This document shows positions 1 to 10,734 of a DNA stretch of 64,000 nt, piece by piece. A model generated the notes under the pieces. It saw nothing but the letters and a program-made list of their open reading frames with translations. It was not told the origin of the DNA and made no database searches. The stretch's first letter is position 1; each line of letters starts with the position of its first letter. This stretch comes from Gamarada debralockiae (Eukaryota > Ascomycota > Leotiomycetes > Helotiales > Hyphodiscaceae). A program made the position numbers and the translations under genes. The stretch spans positions 62,001 through 126,000 of the forward strand of contig NXFV01000371.1 of the NCBI GenBank assembly GCA_002803225.1, read 5' to 3'.

Positions 1-647
1 AAATCGCCCCAAGACGTTGCACAATTGTAACAGTCTCTTCGATAAACGGTTCAGGGAGCTTGGTCGTTGTCTCAGTGAGAACTTCCGGCCAAAGATGTTC
101 CAGCAATTGAACCCATAATCTGGACGAACTCTCCCATCTGTACACGGAGCAACGAGCTCTTTGTAACGCTGGAAGCGGCCAATGTTTTCTCCAATCCGGA
201 CAAGGATCAAAAAGAGCCTTTCAAGCATTTCGATGTAGTTGAGTCCAATCTGCATGCATAATGCAAAGTAATCGCTAGCTTCATGTTTTCTCAAACCTTG
301 AGCACTCACTTGTAAGAGAACACGACAACTGTCCCATACCAAGCTCGCAATATCAGGACTTTTGTTGACATAGACATCCATGCCGAAGAAAACATGTCCA
401 CCTTTTTAGCAAAGAAAACTGCAAGTTTCAGCATCTTATCCAGCTTACTCCCTTCCTTTGTTGCTTTCTTTGCGCGTTCAGTATTTGCGAGATCAAGGAT
501 AGCTTGTATCGAGGTCGTGCCCAGGATGAGTTCTTGGGATGACTTGTCACTGAGCTGGCCGTTGCAACGCTTAATTGCTTCTTCCTTCGCATCTTGGACA
601 ATCAAATTCGCTGAGAGAACAGCCTCAGGCATAATCACGGCGGCCAT
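1..647 (-). pseudogene. N-terminal part of a fungal STAND/NACHT-type protein, frameshifted and running off the window
   Basis: The ATG is at 647-645 and the frame opens with MAAVIMPEAVLSANLIVQD. A helix-rich segment follows, and then, in another frame, DVYVNKSPDIASLVWDSC. That pattern (DV-x-V-x2-P-x2-A-x-LVW) is the hallmark of the N-terminal region of fungal NACHT/NLR-like proteins. The change of frame falls near 385, with no room for an intron. A plausible 60-base intron spans 309-250 (GTGAGT..GCAG), followed by IGLNYIEMLERLFLILVRIG. A second frame conflict occurs near 140, where the sensible reading becomes SSRLWVQLLEHLWPEVLTE. The nucleotide-binding core would lie left of position 1 and cannot be seen. 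Two frame breaks make a pseudogene likely; sequencing error is the alternative. Family assignment rests on the motif and is fairly secure, function is unknown. Confidence 0.6.
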
Positions 648-689
648 GGTGGACTGCCCTTGAGCTTTAGTTCTGTCAAAGGCAGTGCT

Positions 690-1300
690 TCAGCTCACAA
701 CATAGATACATAGTCTACATCGTCGCAGGATCAGACACGCACAGTCAACATAGGATGTGATATCAAAAGGATGATGGGAAGCTGTTAAATAATGACCTTT
801 CGAGGTGAGGTTTTGACAACTCTCAGCCTCGCTTGGGAGACAATTCGGGTGAATGAGTTGAAATTCGAGAAAAGCAACATTAACGTCTTTTGCAGCTTTC
901 CATTGGTACAGAGTTGTCTCATGGTGATCAATCAAATTAGTGTAGCAAGCGGACACCATGCAGGTAAAGTTACTCACAATGAAGTTCCCTCAGTTCTATC
1001 ATTTTGGGAGGGCTGTCTGCTTTCATCATTATGCAGGCAGCTCACACCAAGCAACATGGTGATCACATTCATGGGGTAGTATTTATTTGATTTCTTCAAT
1101 GCAAAATAAATCGTGTCCATTAGTGCCGTTGGATCAACTGGTGCTGCTGAAGCAATCGTTGACGAGAGTACAGGTGTGCCACAATGCCGCAATACAAATA
1201 ATGGCGGTGCAAACGTAACAAATCCATCAACTTTCAATCGCCCAATCAGGATGAGTGCTATACCTGCTTCACATAAGTCAGGATTGCATTCGCTCGCCAT
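690..1300 (-). CDS. unrecognised minus-strand coding-like stretch, possibly two exons
   Basis: From ATG 1300 a frame runs through MASECNPDLCEAGIALILIG, then KVDGFVTFAPPLFVLRHCG and SNKYYPMNVITMLLG. It shows a smooth hydrophobic/polar pattern and no stop for about 90 codons. A possible splice donor (GGTGTGAG) lies around 1050. A second open stretch follows at 977-690 in the same direction, containing NFTCMVSACYTNLIDHHETT. I do not recognise the family. The codon pattern of the first part looks like a real protein segment, but I cannot place the exon joints or the stop. It may be a remnant. Confidence 0.25.
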
Positions 1301-2071
1301 GATCAAGGGTTTGAGGCTGATCGGAATTTGAATATGGCAGGCCTTTGCTGCAGCTCGCTGCTATTTATGTCTCAAAGGAGTCCAAGAACCTGCTGTAGCA
1401 ATAGACATGCACTGTCTAATCAGCGAGCCTTCGCATTTAAGCATGGCTGCACTAATTCATTGATTTGTTTTCGATTGCTAAAACACACTGGAGTCTATTG
1501 TACATTTTGGGTTCAACTACTGGCCGCGAAGGCTGCAACTTTCGGCCAGAACACCAGCTGATGCCATTTTTGACTGCGCCTTCCGAAGAAACGAAATCAA
1601 AGTCGCATATTATTTCTCGGGGGCAAAGGAAAGAGAGGTAGAACTAACACATATACATACAAGAAGGAAAATAAAAGCAAGCAAAGCGATAAATTGTGTG
1701 CAGTGTGCGCGTTTGTAGGCGGGTACTAGGCTTCAGGGCGCAGAACGTATTGAAATAGTACAACAATGGAACATAACAGCTTCTTCCCCTTGACTCCCCA
1801 TCCCCCCTCGATTCTCGAAAACACCGCAATGAATACTCGAACAGACAAATGATCAGTGACTACCAGAAAGGCGGAAGGTGTACGTGCGGACTGAAAAGCC
1901 TCGAACAGACTCTGATTGAGCCAAAGAACATCAATAACATCTTGTGCTTGATGTTCTGGGGCCTATATTCTGCATAAAGTGAAGGCGAAGGCGTCGACGA
2001 GTGATGAGCTGCCCATGATCAACTCAGACCAACTAAAGAAGGTCGGAGACCGAAACCCTGTTGACCACTGC
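1301..2071. other. no gene recognised
   Basis: Only short open frames without family resemblance occur here. The part from about 1850 to 2071 is probably the 3' untranslated region of the minus-strand gene that ends at 2072. Confidence 0.5.
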
Positions 2072-4087
2072 TCAATAATCCATGTGCTCGTAGCCATTCT
2101 CTTCGCTCTTGACAGGATTATCATGAGACGGCTCAGCAGCGAGATCTCCCATCAAGCCCTTCTCCTTGAGGTATTTGATCGACTTCAAGATGGTAAGATC
2201 ATCCTTGGCGGTATCGTTGAGGATGAGACGCTGAGCGAGAGTCATCTTGCCACCATTTGCCTCCTTATCCTTCAAAGCTTGGTTGCGAACCTCCTGGTCG
2301 TGCACGAAGCGACACTTGCCCTTCTTGCCGCATGTGCCACCAGTCGAAAAGTACTTGCAGTGTCGCTGAAGTTGAGCTTTGGGTGGCTGAGGAATGCGAA
2401 CGGGACCACTGCTGCGGGATGTCATGGCCTCGGGTTTGGAGTCTTCGGAATCTGAGCCAGATGATTCGCCGGAATCTTGATTGTTCACTTGATTGCGGTC
2501 TTCGTCGCCCTCGTCACCGTTCTCACGCTTACGCTTGCGCTCCGAACCGGACACGGCGTCTTGAATCTTTCGCTCTGCCTTTTCGAGTTCTCTTCGGAGC
2601 TTCTCGGCCTTTCGCTGCTGCTTCTCGAGCTTGGTCTCGCCTTCGCCTTCCTTCTTGACTTGGTCGTTTTCTTGCTGCTGCTGCTGTTGCTGCTGCTTCT
2701 TCTTGCCTTGACCGCCCTGCTCACGACGCTTACGGAGCTCTTCCGCCGCAGCTTCTCTACGAGCTTTCGTAGGGAATCGACTCTTTCGCTCTGCGAGCCA
2801 GGCATTGAGATCACTCGGCAACCTATGTAATGTTAGCTAGAAGAACTAATCTTCCACTTATAAATGAACGTACTGTGGGGTATCTGGACCAAGCAAAGTA
2901 ACAAGACGCGCTTCTTCGTCGACATCATCAACTTCCTCTTCACTATCTTCGTGATCAGCACCATTTGGTGTAAGACCGAGAGTGTTTGTCCGGCGCTTCT
3001 TCTTCTTCTTGTTACCACCAGCAGCATCTGCAACTGCAGGCTTTTGGTAGGTTTCAGAAGGAGCTCTTGTGCCATTACTGTGATGACGAGTATCGCGCCC
3101 TCGAAATTGAAAGTCGCCACGACCTCTGCCTCTGAAATTGGTCATATTTCCTCTGCCACGATGAGGGCCGGGGAATGGGTTTTGATCAAGTGGTGGACGT
3201 TGTCCTCCATAACCTTGCGGCGGATAACCTTGATACGCTGGTTGAGAGAATTGAACAGGAGTAGGACTTTGATGATTTGAGTATTGGGGAGGAAAGCCAT
3301 TGCCCGCTTGAGCCATGTGGTCTCGCTCATTATTGTCAAATCCCATACGAATTGGTGGGCCCATAAGAGGAGCTTCATGACCACCACGACCATTGTTAAA
3401 TCCTCCACGACCGCGACCACGGCCATTGAATGGTGGCTGACCATGCTGAGGAGGACCCTGCCACTGTTGTGGAGGACCGCCTTGGGGAGGACCGTACTGG
3501 GGTGGTTGATTGTGTTGGAATTGCTGAGGGGGTTGTTGCGGACCGTACTGCTGGGGTGGTTGGTTGTAGCTCTGGGGAGCGTAGTTGGGATGATAGTTTT
3601 GAGGTGCTAAAGGCTGGGGTGGAGGGGGTTGCTGGGGACCGTGTTGAGGGCCGTTTTGAGGTGGACCTTGCTGTGGGTGACCATGCTGCTGAGGATGATG
3701 ACTGTTCTGCCACTGAGGACCTCCATAACCGCCTTGAGGACCACCCTGAGGGCCAGGAGCTTGAGGACCTATATATGGTGCAGGATTATGGGGATCGTAT
3801 GGAGCTGGTGGGCCTTGACCTTGAGGAGGACCCTGCTGTGGCGGGCCTTGTTGCGGACCTTGACCATGTGGTGGACCATTGTAACCGTTTGTATGTTGGT
3901 ATGGTGAAGGTGAATGAAAGTCACCACGTCCGCCTTGATTGCCACCTCTGCCGCCTCGAGGACCACCGCCGCCGCGTTGAGGTTGCTGCGCATATCCATA
4001 CTGAGGATGCTGTTGTTGGCCGTAGTTCGCTGGAGGAGGTCCAGGCGGAGGAGGAGGGGGTGGAGGAAAGTTGTATTGACCCGACAT
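2072..4087 (-). CDS. RGG-rich CCCH zinc-finger protein with NUFIP1-type motif
   Basis: There are two exons, 4087-2874 and 2822-2072, joined across a 51-base intron (GTACGT..CATAG, branch GCTAAC). They encode 654 residues. The N-terminus has a polyproline run (MSGQYNFPPPPPPPPGPPP), then RGG-type repeats near residues 38-55 and a long Q/P/G/Y-rich low-complexity tract to about residue 330. A basic segment ending KKKKKRRTN follows. Across the splice comes PSDLNAWLAERKSRFPTKAR, a NUFIP1-like motif (W-x2-ERK-x2-PT). A polyglutamine run and a K/E coiled-coil stretch come next. The CCCH finger is CKYFSTGGTCGKKGKCRFVH. In known relatives NUFIP1 proteins bind RNA and help assemble box C/D snoRNPs (Rsa1 in yeast). 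A nuclear RNA-binding role here is inferred from that. The gene is divergent from rpc25. Confidence 0.88.
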
Positions 4088-4768
4088 GTTTGGTTGTGGG
4101 AGATCGACTCTGTGACTCGGTGCACCGAAGTTAAAGTGGTGACTTTGGTCCGGGACAAAGCGAAGGTTGAAGTGGTGATTGCCAGAAGTATAATTTGCTG
4201 ATGAGCAAGCTTTGTCAATTGATGTTCTTTAAGAAGACACTGATGAAGTTTGATGGACGAAGGAAAGGGGAAGCAGAAAAAGCACGCACCTTCCATGTTG
4301 TCGGAAATGAACTACCCTAGCTCGCACAGCCACTTTTCCACTTTTACGGCTTAGTGAGTTCTGGCGATTGGTTGGCTTATAAGCCCCGCAGGATAGCTTT
4401 TCGACGGTAACAGAGGGTAATGCAGCAAGACTTGTTTGCTTGAACAAATCTTGACGAAGTCGTTTTGTTGATGGTGTGGGGTAGGAGTCGAAGATAGTTA
4501 CGAGAGAAACTTTCCCACAAAGACGCGTTGAATGTGCGCCTATTTTCGGCGAGCTTAAAAGAGTAGAAGTGAATCTGGCGATTTCGGTCGGTGCGAAAGA
4601 GTCAATCCGCATGATCGCTAGAAGTTGAATGGCAAGTTTGGCCGTTACTTTTTTAAAGATACAAGGGCTTTTAGAAGCTTGTTCAAGAGTTGGGGGGGAA
4701 GTCCAGGGGCGGATAGCAGGATTCAAGAAGTTTGAGCCTGTCGAGCTACTAAACTCTCAACATCGGCC
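4088..4768. promoter_or_regulatory. divergent promoter region between the NUFIP1/CCCH gene and rpc25
   Basis: This 680-base gap lies between two head-to-head start codons and must hold both promoters and leaders. A 165-codon minus-strand frame fills part of it, but it has no family resemblance and starts inside the other gene's promoter, so I do not call it a gene. No clear core motif stands out. Confidence 0.45.
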
Positions 4769-5577
4769 ATGTTCATTCTCGTGAGTCTTACTTAGGTATC
4801 GTCAAGGCTCTCCATATTCTGATATCCTCCAGACCAAGATCGCGGACCTTGTCCAGATCACCCCAGAAGATTTCGGCAAAGACGCAGTTCAAGCTATTGA
4901 AGACAACATCAATGCCAAGTACGCTAACAAAGTCATCCAAAAGATTGGTCTTTGCATCTGCCTTTACGACCTCCTTTCCGCATCTGAAGGATTGATCGGT
5001 CACGGCGATGGACTTGTCAACGTCAATGGTAACTCGCTCTGAATCATCCCTTCTGCAGAGCTCCTTCATGATCTCTAACGTCTCCTGCAGTTGAGTTCCG
5101 GCTTATAGTCTTCCGACCTTTCAAGCACGAAGTAATGGTCGGACGAATCAGCAGCGCAATTGAGAACGGAATCAGACGTTTGTCTCTCTTGCCCAATCAC
5201 GTCCACCACCTGACAGCCTCTAGTCCGCATCCCGTTCTTCGACGAGATCTTCGTACCCAACCATCTCCTTCCTGATGGTAGCCAATTGTAAGCCAACTCG
5301 ACATATCTTGCGACCAGCTTCAGTCACTGACGAGTCTAGTGATACAAATACTCAACAATTTGTCTGGAAAACAGAGGGGGGCCTTCTCCACTACGATAAC
5401 CACGAGGTGGTACGATTCCAGATCGATGACGAGCATTGGTTTGATCAGACACCGATTGGTCCAAGTGAGATGGAGGAGGATGTCAAGAAGAGTCCATATA
5501 CGTTGACGGCTTCGATGAAGGCTGATGGTCTAGGACCATGCTTGTGGTGGGATGATAACGATGCGGTGGAGGAGTAG
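4769..5577 (+). CDS. rpc25: DNA-directed RNA polymerase III subunit Rpc25 (RPC8)
   Basis: Five exons, 4769-4780, 4833-5028, 5091-5177, 5224-5287 and 5340-5577, give exactly 199 codons including stop (198 residues). The first exon encodes only MFIL. The protein then reads TKIADLVQITPEDFGKD and GLCICLYDLLSASEGLIGHG, the Rpb7-like N-terminal domain shared by Rpb7, Rpc25 and Rpa43. The C-terminal OB-fold part contains EFRLIVFRPFKHEVMVGRI and IPFFDEIFVPNHLLPDG. It ends in an acidic tail (WWDDNDAVEE). Rpc25 pairs with Rpc17 to form the Pol III stalk, needed for initiation at tRNA and 5S genes. The length fits the family (about 200). The third intron is only 46 bases and starts GTTTGT, less usual than the GTAAGT or GTGAGT of the others, so that junction is the least certain. 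Confidence 0.9.
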
Positions 5578-6100
5578 GAAGCATGATAGATTGGGTTATG
5601 AAAAGTGCTGTTTGGAGTTATGGTGGTGGTGCATTTGCAGATACGCATGGGCTGGAGTTTGCAGGATACCCTCGCCTGGTTGCATAAAAGAACGTGAGCA
5701 TTAGATGGTGAGCACTTGCTGAAGAAAAGCTGTCTTGGAATCTTGCTGTAGACCGACAGAAGGGGAGCAATTCATCACAAGTATGCACAAAACAAATGCA
5801 CTCAGCCAACCACGAATCCATCCTCCACGAGATAACACACTGTGACTCCAGATGAACTACTCAGAGGATCCCCTATGGATCAATTTGCCAATGAAAGTGC
5901 CCAGTGCAATCTCATCGCTCTATCTCAACGGTTTTCATGATTTCAACGGCATCTCAACTACCTTGGTAGAGAAGAACCAAAACGTTGATCTTCTGCCCTA
6001 CTCCTACCAACAATCTAGTCCAGAGAGCACGGAAGAAACGAAATCATCCACTAAGAAGTCTAGGAGTGAATATTAGAACAGTCTAAATTCTGCATCATTA
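5578..6100. other. convergent intergenic region, no gene recognised
   Basis: This lies between the 3' ends of rpc25 (+) and sil1 (-). A 74-codon frame at 5852-6076 has an ATG but no recognisable features, and its position in a convergent 3' gap argues against a gene. Confidence 0.5.
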
Positions 6101-7342
6101 CTAAAGCTCTCTATCTTGTGTCGAAGTCCCAAACTTCTTTCTCTGCTCACCCAATGCCTTCACAAAATCCTTCGCCCACTCCGCATCTGGCTCTTTCTTC
6201 AAGAAGCTCTCCACATGATGCTCCCAACATCCACCCTCTAACATACGTCCCTTCGTCTCACACAGCGTAGCCTCAGCTACTGGTTGTTTCGGCCAGACTC
6301 CTAAAGCTGCGCCCATACTTTCATCCAAGAAGTTATCCATTACCAACTGTGCCACCTTCCTGCGTACACCATCCCACTGCTCTCCCTTCTTCAGCCAGAT
6401 AGCCAGTAACAGCTCCATGCCTCCATTCTCAAGGTAGGCCTTGCGAATCAAAGGCTCCTTCAACAGCCCACTGATGGCTGTGATTTTCGACTTCAAGGTC
6501 TGAGGATCCTTCTCCCGTCCAAGTCTAGCCCTCAACACCGACACAAAATTTCCCTTCCCCTTCGTCTTAGCTTCCATTAACTCTGCCCCACAAGAAGGAT
6601 ACATAACCAATCCCGAGAACTTCGACACTTCCGCCAAAGCCTTAGGATTATTCTGTATAGCTGACGCCAAGATGGACGCAGCTTTATGATCCCTCTTCTT
6701 CTTTTCCGCTGGGAATTTCTCCGTTCCCTGCCCAAGCGTCAAACACACCAACTTCTCGAGGACGGGACCATTCTTGGTTATCTCGACTCCGTAATAGATG
6801 TCGTGTGAGAGCTCGTTGAGATCATCGAGCGCGGAATCGAAGGATCGACCTTCGACCCCAACAATTATCATGGCTTTCTGGAAGGTCCCAATCTCGCCGC
6901 CGTCATGGTTGGGTGGTGGGACTACCTTGCCTGCTGGATCATAGGCTGGTGGTTCGTCTGGAACTCGGTCTCGCATTGCGGTCTGCTCTTCCACGACTAG
7001 CTCTTCCTCTGGCTGTTCAACGATGACCATTGCTTGTTCCTCGGGAATTGCTTCTGCAGCATAGCCCTCTTCGCCTTCCATTGGAATGTTGAGCCGTGCT
7101 TCTCGCTCCCCGGAGTAGATGTTCATTCGTACATGCAGACCGGGCGGTATATCTTGTCCTTCCTTTATGATTTGAAAGTCTTTCGTGGGTTGGAAGAGTC
7201 GGGGATAGCAATCAGTGCTATCGGTGGTTGAGCAGATAAGGTCGGTCTCTGCTGATGGGGAGGGTGAAGGGTCTGAAGATGAGACTGCTCGTGCAATCAA
7301 GCAGGCCAAGCCCATAAGGGCCCGGGGTGCTATGTAGACCAT
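6101..7342 (-). CDS. sil1: nucleotide exchange factor SIL1, ER lumen
   Basis: A single exon of 413 codons starts at ATG 7342. An N-terminal signal-like stretch (IAPRALMGLACLIARAVSSS) comes first. The fungal Sil1 signature follows: CSTTDSTDCYPRLFQPTKDF then IKEGQDIPPGLHVRMNI. The middle is acidic and E/P-rich (about residues 85-155). From about residue 160 to the end lies the armadillo-like helical domain, with FDSALDDLNELSHDIYYGVE and LENGGMELLLAIWLKKGEQW. Known Sil1 proteins are exchange factors for the ER Hsp70 Kar2/BiP and act in translocation and folding. The C-terminus is DREL, resembling but not identical to the HDEL/KDEL retrieval signal. The gene lies 86 bases downstream of the chromodomain gene on the same strand. 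Confidence 0.9.
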   Translation of the reverse strand: MVYIAPRALMGLACLIARAVSSSDPSPSPSAETDLICSTTDSTDCYPRLFQPTKDFQIIKEGQDIPPGLHVRMNIYSGEREARLNIPMEGEEGYAAEAIPEEQAMVIVEQPEEELVVEEQTAMRDRVPDEPPAYDPAGKVVPPPNHDGGEIGTFQKAMIIVGVEGRSFDSALDDLNELSHDIYYGVEITKNGPVLEKLVCLTLGQGTEKFPAEKKKRDHKAASILASAIQNNPKALAEVSKFSGLVMYPSCGAELMEAKTKGKGNFVSVLRARLGREKDPQTLKSKITAISGLLKEPLIRKAYLENGGMELLLAIWLKKGEQWDGVRRKVAQLVMDNFLDESMGAALGVWPKQPVAEATLCETKGRMLEGGCWEHHVESFLKKEPDAEWAKDFVKALGEQRKKFGTSTQDREL

Positions 7343-7428
7343 CTTTGATGAGGTATGATTGAGTCCACCTCGTACCTTTGTTGAGAGGCGCTTTAATACT
7401 CCTTGGAGATGCCACGTCTTTGGACACG

Positions 7429-7833
7429 TCAGGTCGAGACGATAGAGAGGACACGGTTGACACTCCTTCTCAGCCTCCTCAAAACCCTCCTCTGTCTCTC
7501 CGCCAATTCAACCTCAAGGACCTTCTTATTGAACGCCGCAATATCCAACGGCGTGCTCTCTCCCTTCTCCTGTTTCTCTTTCTCCTTCGCCCAATCCTCT
7601 AGCATCCACCTACAACTATCAAAAATTTCCCGTCCCTCCCAGCTAGATCGTATAACAGGACAGTCCTTCCACTGAACTAAGAACCAGGTGAAGCCGTTCT
7701 TAGAAGTTATTTCCGCTAGGATCTTCTCGGGCGGATGGTCTTCTCCGTCATCGGTTTCGATAGAGGCCAAAGATTCGCGGTCGTCAAAGTCGGAGTGTTC
7801 TGAGTAGTCTTGGGTGGGAGGAGTGGTGGCCAT
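7429..7833 (-). CDS. small chromodomain protein
   Basis: I chose ATG 7833 (MATTPPTQDYSEHSD) over an upstream in-frame ATG at 7932 because the extra 33 residues look untranslated; this gives 134 residues. After an acidic N-terminus the chromodomain core reads EKILAEITSKNGFTWFLVQW, then KDCPVIRSSWEG, with the aromatic residues expected of a methyl-lysine-binding fold (FTWFLVQWKD, SSWEG). A helical basic tail, LAERQRRVLRRLRRSVN, follows. Chromodomains bind methylated histone tails; this one stands alone, without a chromoshadow or catalytic domain. Short chromodomain proteins of this form can also derive from retrotransposon integrases, but no integrase sequence is nearby. The 3' end could extend through an unseen intron. 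Confidence 0.7.
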   Translation of the reverse strand: MATTPPTQDYSEHSDFDDRESLASIETDDGEDHPPEKILAEITSKNGFTWFLVQWKDCPVIRSSWEGREIFDSCRWMLEDWAKEKEKQEKGESTPLDIAAFNKKVLEVELAERQRRVLRRLRRSVNRVLSIVST

Positions 7834-8208
7834 TGTGAAAGGACAAGTGGCTTGTCGTCTGATGTAGCTGAAATTCGATGAGTGCTCGAGCGGGAAGTTC
7901 GAATGTGGCGACCAAGATAACGCAGCATTCACGTGAAAACAGCCTAACCAGCTATCACAATAAAGAATTAAAAATTCAGAGAAGCTTCAAAAGATACATC
8001 TACATATGAGATTCCAATTTTATCCAATTTTGTTTTACGGGGGATTTTGCTTGAATTGTTCTTCGCTCTCTAATGCCCCTAGATTCTGCCGTCCCCATTT
8101 TGACCTGGTGGACACCGCTTCTGCTGACTAATATCTTGACACTAGAAGCATTCAACCTCACAGCTTGGAGCTCTCGACGCATTCGACGGCCAATTGAACC
8201 ACAACATC
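7834..8208. promoter_or_regulatory. divergent promoter between the chromodomain gene and the complex I subunit gene
   Basis: This is about 375 bases between opposed start codons. Nothing beyond AT-rich leader-like sequence is recognisable. The plus-side start has the favourable context CATCATGTAC. Confidence 0.4.
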
Positions 8209-8903
8209 ATGTACGCACTCAGGCGCAAGGCAATAGAATCTGCCAGCCGCCTTCCTACTGCCTCCACACGAACCGGACGACGATACGCTAGCGGGCACGA
8301 GCATGGCCATCATGAAGGTCCTAAGAGCGAGTCCCTAGGAGTGAGTCCTCCCCTCCCCTTCCCCACGTCAATCTCAAATTCCCATGCTAATCATGATTCA
8401 AACAGACACAATTTTACGTCGCCCTCGCAGCAGTACCAATTGCTATCGGCGTCTACACCGCAGCTCAAAAGACTCCAGACGGAAAGGTTCCGGGATTGAG
8501 CACATTAATCGATAAATACTCGGACTACAAGGAGAAATGGGCGGCACGGAATACCTTGCATACGGCTATGATTGAGCAGGCTGCTTTTGATCGGAATTTG
8601 TATCAGAGCTCGCCGGGAACGAAGCATGTCGATTTGAGGTTTCCAGAGTATGTTTCCCCGTTTGATTGATGTTGGATGAGATGGCTTGGTCATTGGATGG
8701 GTGGATCATTTAGAAGGAAAGAGATACGTGGCGACAGGGACTTAGACTGACGTTCGCATAGGATCTTCAACACTGGATCTCCTTACAACGTGTCTGCTGG
8801 CCAGGGAGCGAGGAATATGGATGAGTTGGTTGCACATTACGAGAAGCAGAATGCGGAGACGAAGGAGAAAAGGGTTAAGGCGTTAGAAGAGAAGAAGAGC
8901 TGA
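8209..8903 (+). CDS. NADH:ubiquinone oxidoreductase 17.8 kDa subunit, mitochondrial
   Basis: Three exons, 8209-8340, 8406-8647 and 8762-8903, encode 171 residues. The N-terminus MYALRRKAIESASRLPTAST is basic, hydroxylated and free of acidic residues up to residue 9, as in mitochondrial presequences. It is followed by a His-rich stretch (GHEHGHHEGPKSESLG). One membrane-spanning segment follows (FYVALAAVPIAIGVYTAAQ). The conserved part reads YSDYKEKWAARNTLHTAMIE, QAAFDRNLYQSS and FNTGSPYNVSAGQGARNMDE. This matches, from memory, the fungal accessory subunit of complex I first named in Neurospora. It has no catalytic role and is thought to sit in the membrane arm. Splice sites are canonical and the frame closes exactly. 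Confidence 0.82.
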
Positions 8904-9692
8904 GGTAGATGATAGAATACCCGTACATAAGAATTGTTTCCAATATGTTTCATTTGTGATGGCTATTCTTTTGCCTCTGTGTGGCACTCTATTTGAGGGG
9001 TCAAGCTCGGTCTTTCCTCAGTGCGCATTGTGTAATCGCAGCACCCTCTTTGACTTCCTTTTCCCCTCTTCGCAGCCTAGGGCACTGCAATGTAGGTATG
9101 CTCCCCGTTCTTCCAGCTCTTGTTAGGAGATGCATCAGAAGTAGCTCCAAGCAACTTGAACGAACTATGCCGAGCAACCCCCTGGCTTCTAATCGGTAAT
9201 CACCCAGTCCCATTTCTCCCCTTCAATGTTTGGAGGATGTATTCCTTCCGGCGACTATATTTTGACAATAATAGCGTTGCCTTCTAAGACAAGCAAGTCT
9301 TATGCTCAGTGAAGTAGTGTGGTTAAAACTAGTAAAGGATAAAATCATCGAGCACCAATGAGGCATGTTGATATGGTTTCAGCATTTCCAACTGATAGCG
9401 ATGCTGTAGAATGTATGATTTGGCCCATTAAGTCGTCTAGATCTATTTGGTGGAGGTCACACGACATTCGAGCTAGTGTTTATGATTATGATTTCTATTC
9501 ATGAACAGCATACAAAGCAATACTATCTCAGCAGCATCTTGGAGGTACGCCTTCAATGCTGTGACCCTGGACGCCATATCGCTAAATCAAAACGGTCCCC
9601 AGCTTGCGCAAAAGCAATTCTCCAACCAAACCAAAGCCATCCATCCAGTCTCATCTAATGCGTAATGTCGTCTTTATACGATAGCCATTCTA
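8904..9692. other. convergent intergenic region, no gene recognised
   Basis: This is the 3' gap between the complex I subunit gene (+) and spt2 (-). The short frames at 8981-9213 on both strands are antisense to each other and have no conserved features. Confidence 0.5.
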
Positions 9693-10734
9693 TCAATAAC
9701 GCTGGCCAGGAGCCTTTTTCGCCATAGCCTCCAATCTCCTCTTCTTCTCCAGCTTCTCCCGCTTGAGTCTATTCTCCTCAGCCAAAGCCTCGGCATCTTC
9801 CTTGCGGGCGATCCGAGCTGCCTCTTCTTCCTCTTCATCCACCTCAAATACCGCGGCTTCCATATCTGATTCATCAGAATAGTAGTCTTCTTCTTCCTCC
9901 ATTTCCTCGTCCTCTTCCTCCTCGCTGACATACTCGTATCGTCTTGAAGAGCCTCTATCCTGGAATCTGTCCCTGTCGCGTGACGATGACGTAGTAGCCG
10001 AAGGTCTCGAAGTGGGTTTGGAGGCGCCTGGCCTGGGACGAGCAGTTCCGGCATATCCTGTTGTCGCCATAGCTGCCTTTTTGACTTTCTTCTCTGGCTC
10101 AACGCTAGCCTTTCCATTTCTAACCTTCCCATTGCCCTTCGCACCATTTTTACCATCACGGATTTGTGCTGGAACTGCTCCACCGAATTTGCTCTTCGGA
10201 TCGAGGCCCTTCTGAATGCTCTTCCCCTTCTGTGCTGCCATCGCCTCCCGCTCTCGTTTGCTCGGCAACTTCTCTATCTTTTTGTGCTGAATCTTCCCAA
10301 CCTGTCCCAAAGTAGTCTGCGCTGCCTTTCCTCTTGCCATAATCTCCGCAAATGAACCTTTCTTAGGTGCCTTTGGAGGATCATTTGTCGGTGGCGGGGT
10401 AGGCTGGCCATTCTTGAAGGTGGATGTGGCGGAATTCTGGATAACGGCTCGACCATTTTGGGCCACATTTGACTTTGACAACGAAGATTCGACCGCTGGA
10501 GACTTGCTGGATTGAGTTATGGGTTTCGAAGAGTTGGCTGCTTGTGTTCCTGTCTTCTGTACCTTCCCAGCTGGCCTTCGGAGATCATCGTCGGCCTTTC
10601 TCTTTGGCAGTGGAAAGTTGGTCGTAGTTGGACTGGGCTCGCCAGTAATCGAAGCAAGGAGGTCACCGATCTGCGTCATACCGTTAGATGTCCCTATCTC
10701 ATGCCTGAGTCAGGTGTGATATACATACCGGCAT
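9693..10734 (-). CDS. spt2: chromatin protein SPT2
   Basis: Exon 1 is just ATG CCG (10734-10729). A 58-base intron (GTATGT..CGCAG) follows, then exon 2, 10670-9693, for 327 residues. The short first exon is supported because the joined start MPIGDLLASITGEPSP is the usual fungal Spt2 N-terminus, whereas reading through the intron would add an unlikely start. The protein is highly basic and disordered, with KKGSFAEIMARGKAAQ and SKREREAMAAQKG. It has an acidic block (about residues 245-285, YVSEEEEDEEMEEEED) and the terminal SPT2 histone-binding helices (RIARKEDAEALAEENRLKRE..APGQRY). Spt2 binds H3-H4 and recycles histones behind RNA polymerase II. It is divergent from the ribosomal P2 gene. Confidence 0.92.

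Noticed and set aside
2477..2830. Leucine-rich plus-strand frame with a long Leu run
   Set aside because: Antisense shadow of the polyglutamine/CTG tract of the NUFIP1/CCCH gene.
3396..4296. Several long frames overlapping the RGG/proline-rich exon on both strands
   Set aside because: Low-complexity shadows of the real exon.
4229..4726. 165-codon minus-strand open frame
   Set aside because: It lies in the divergent promoter between two confirmed genes, has no family resemblance and reads like chance open sequence.
8981..9213. Paired sense/antisense 70-codon frames
   Set aside because: They lie in a convergent 3' gap and are antisense to each other, without conserved sequence.
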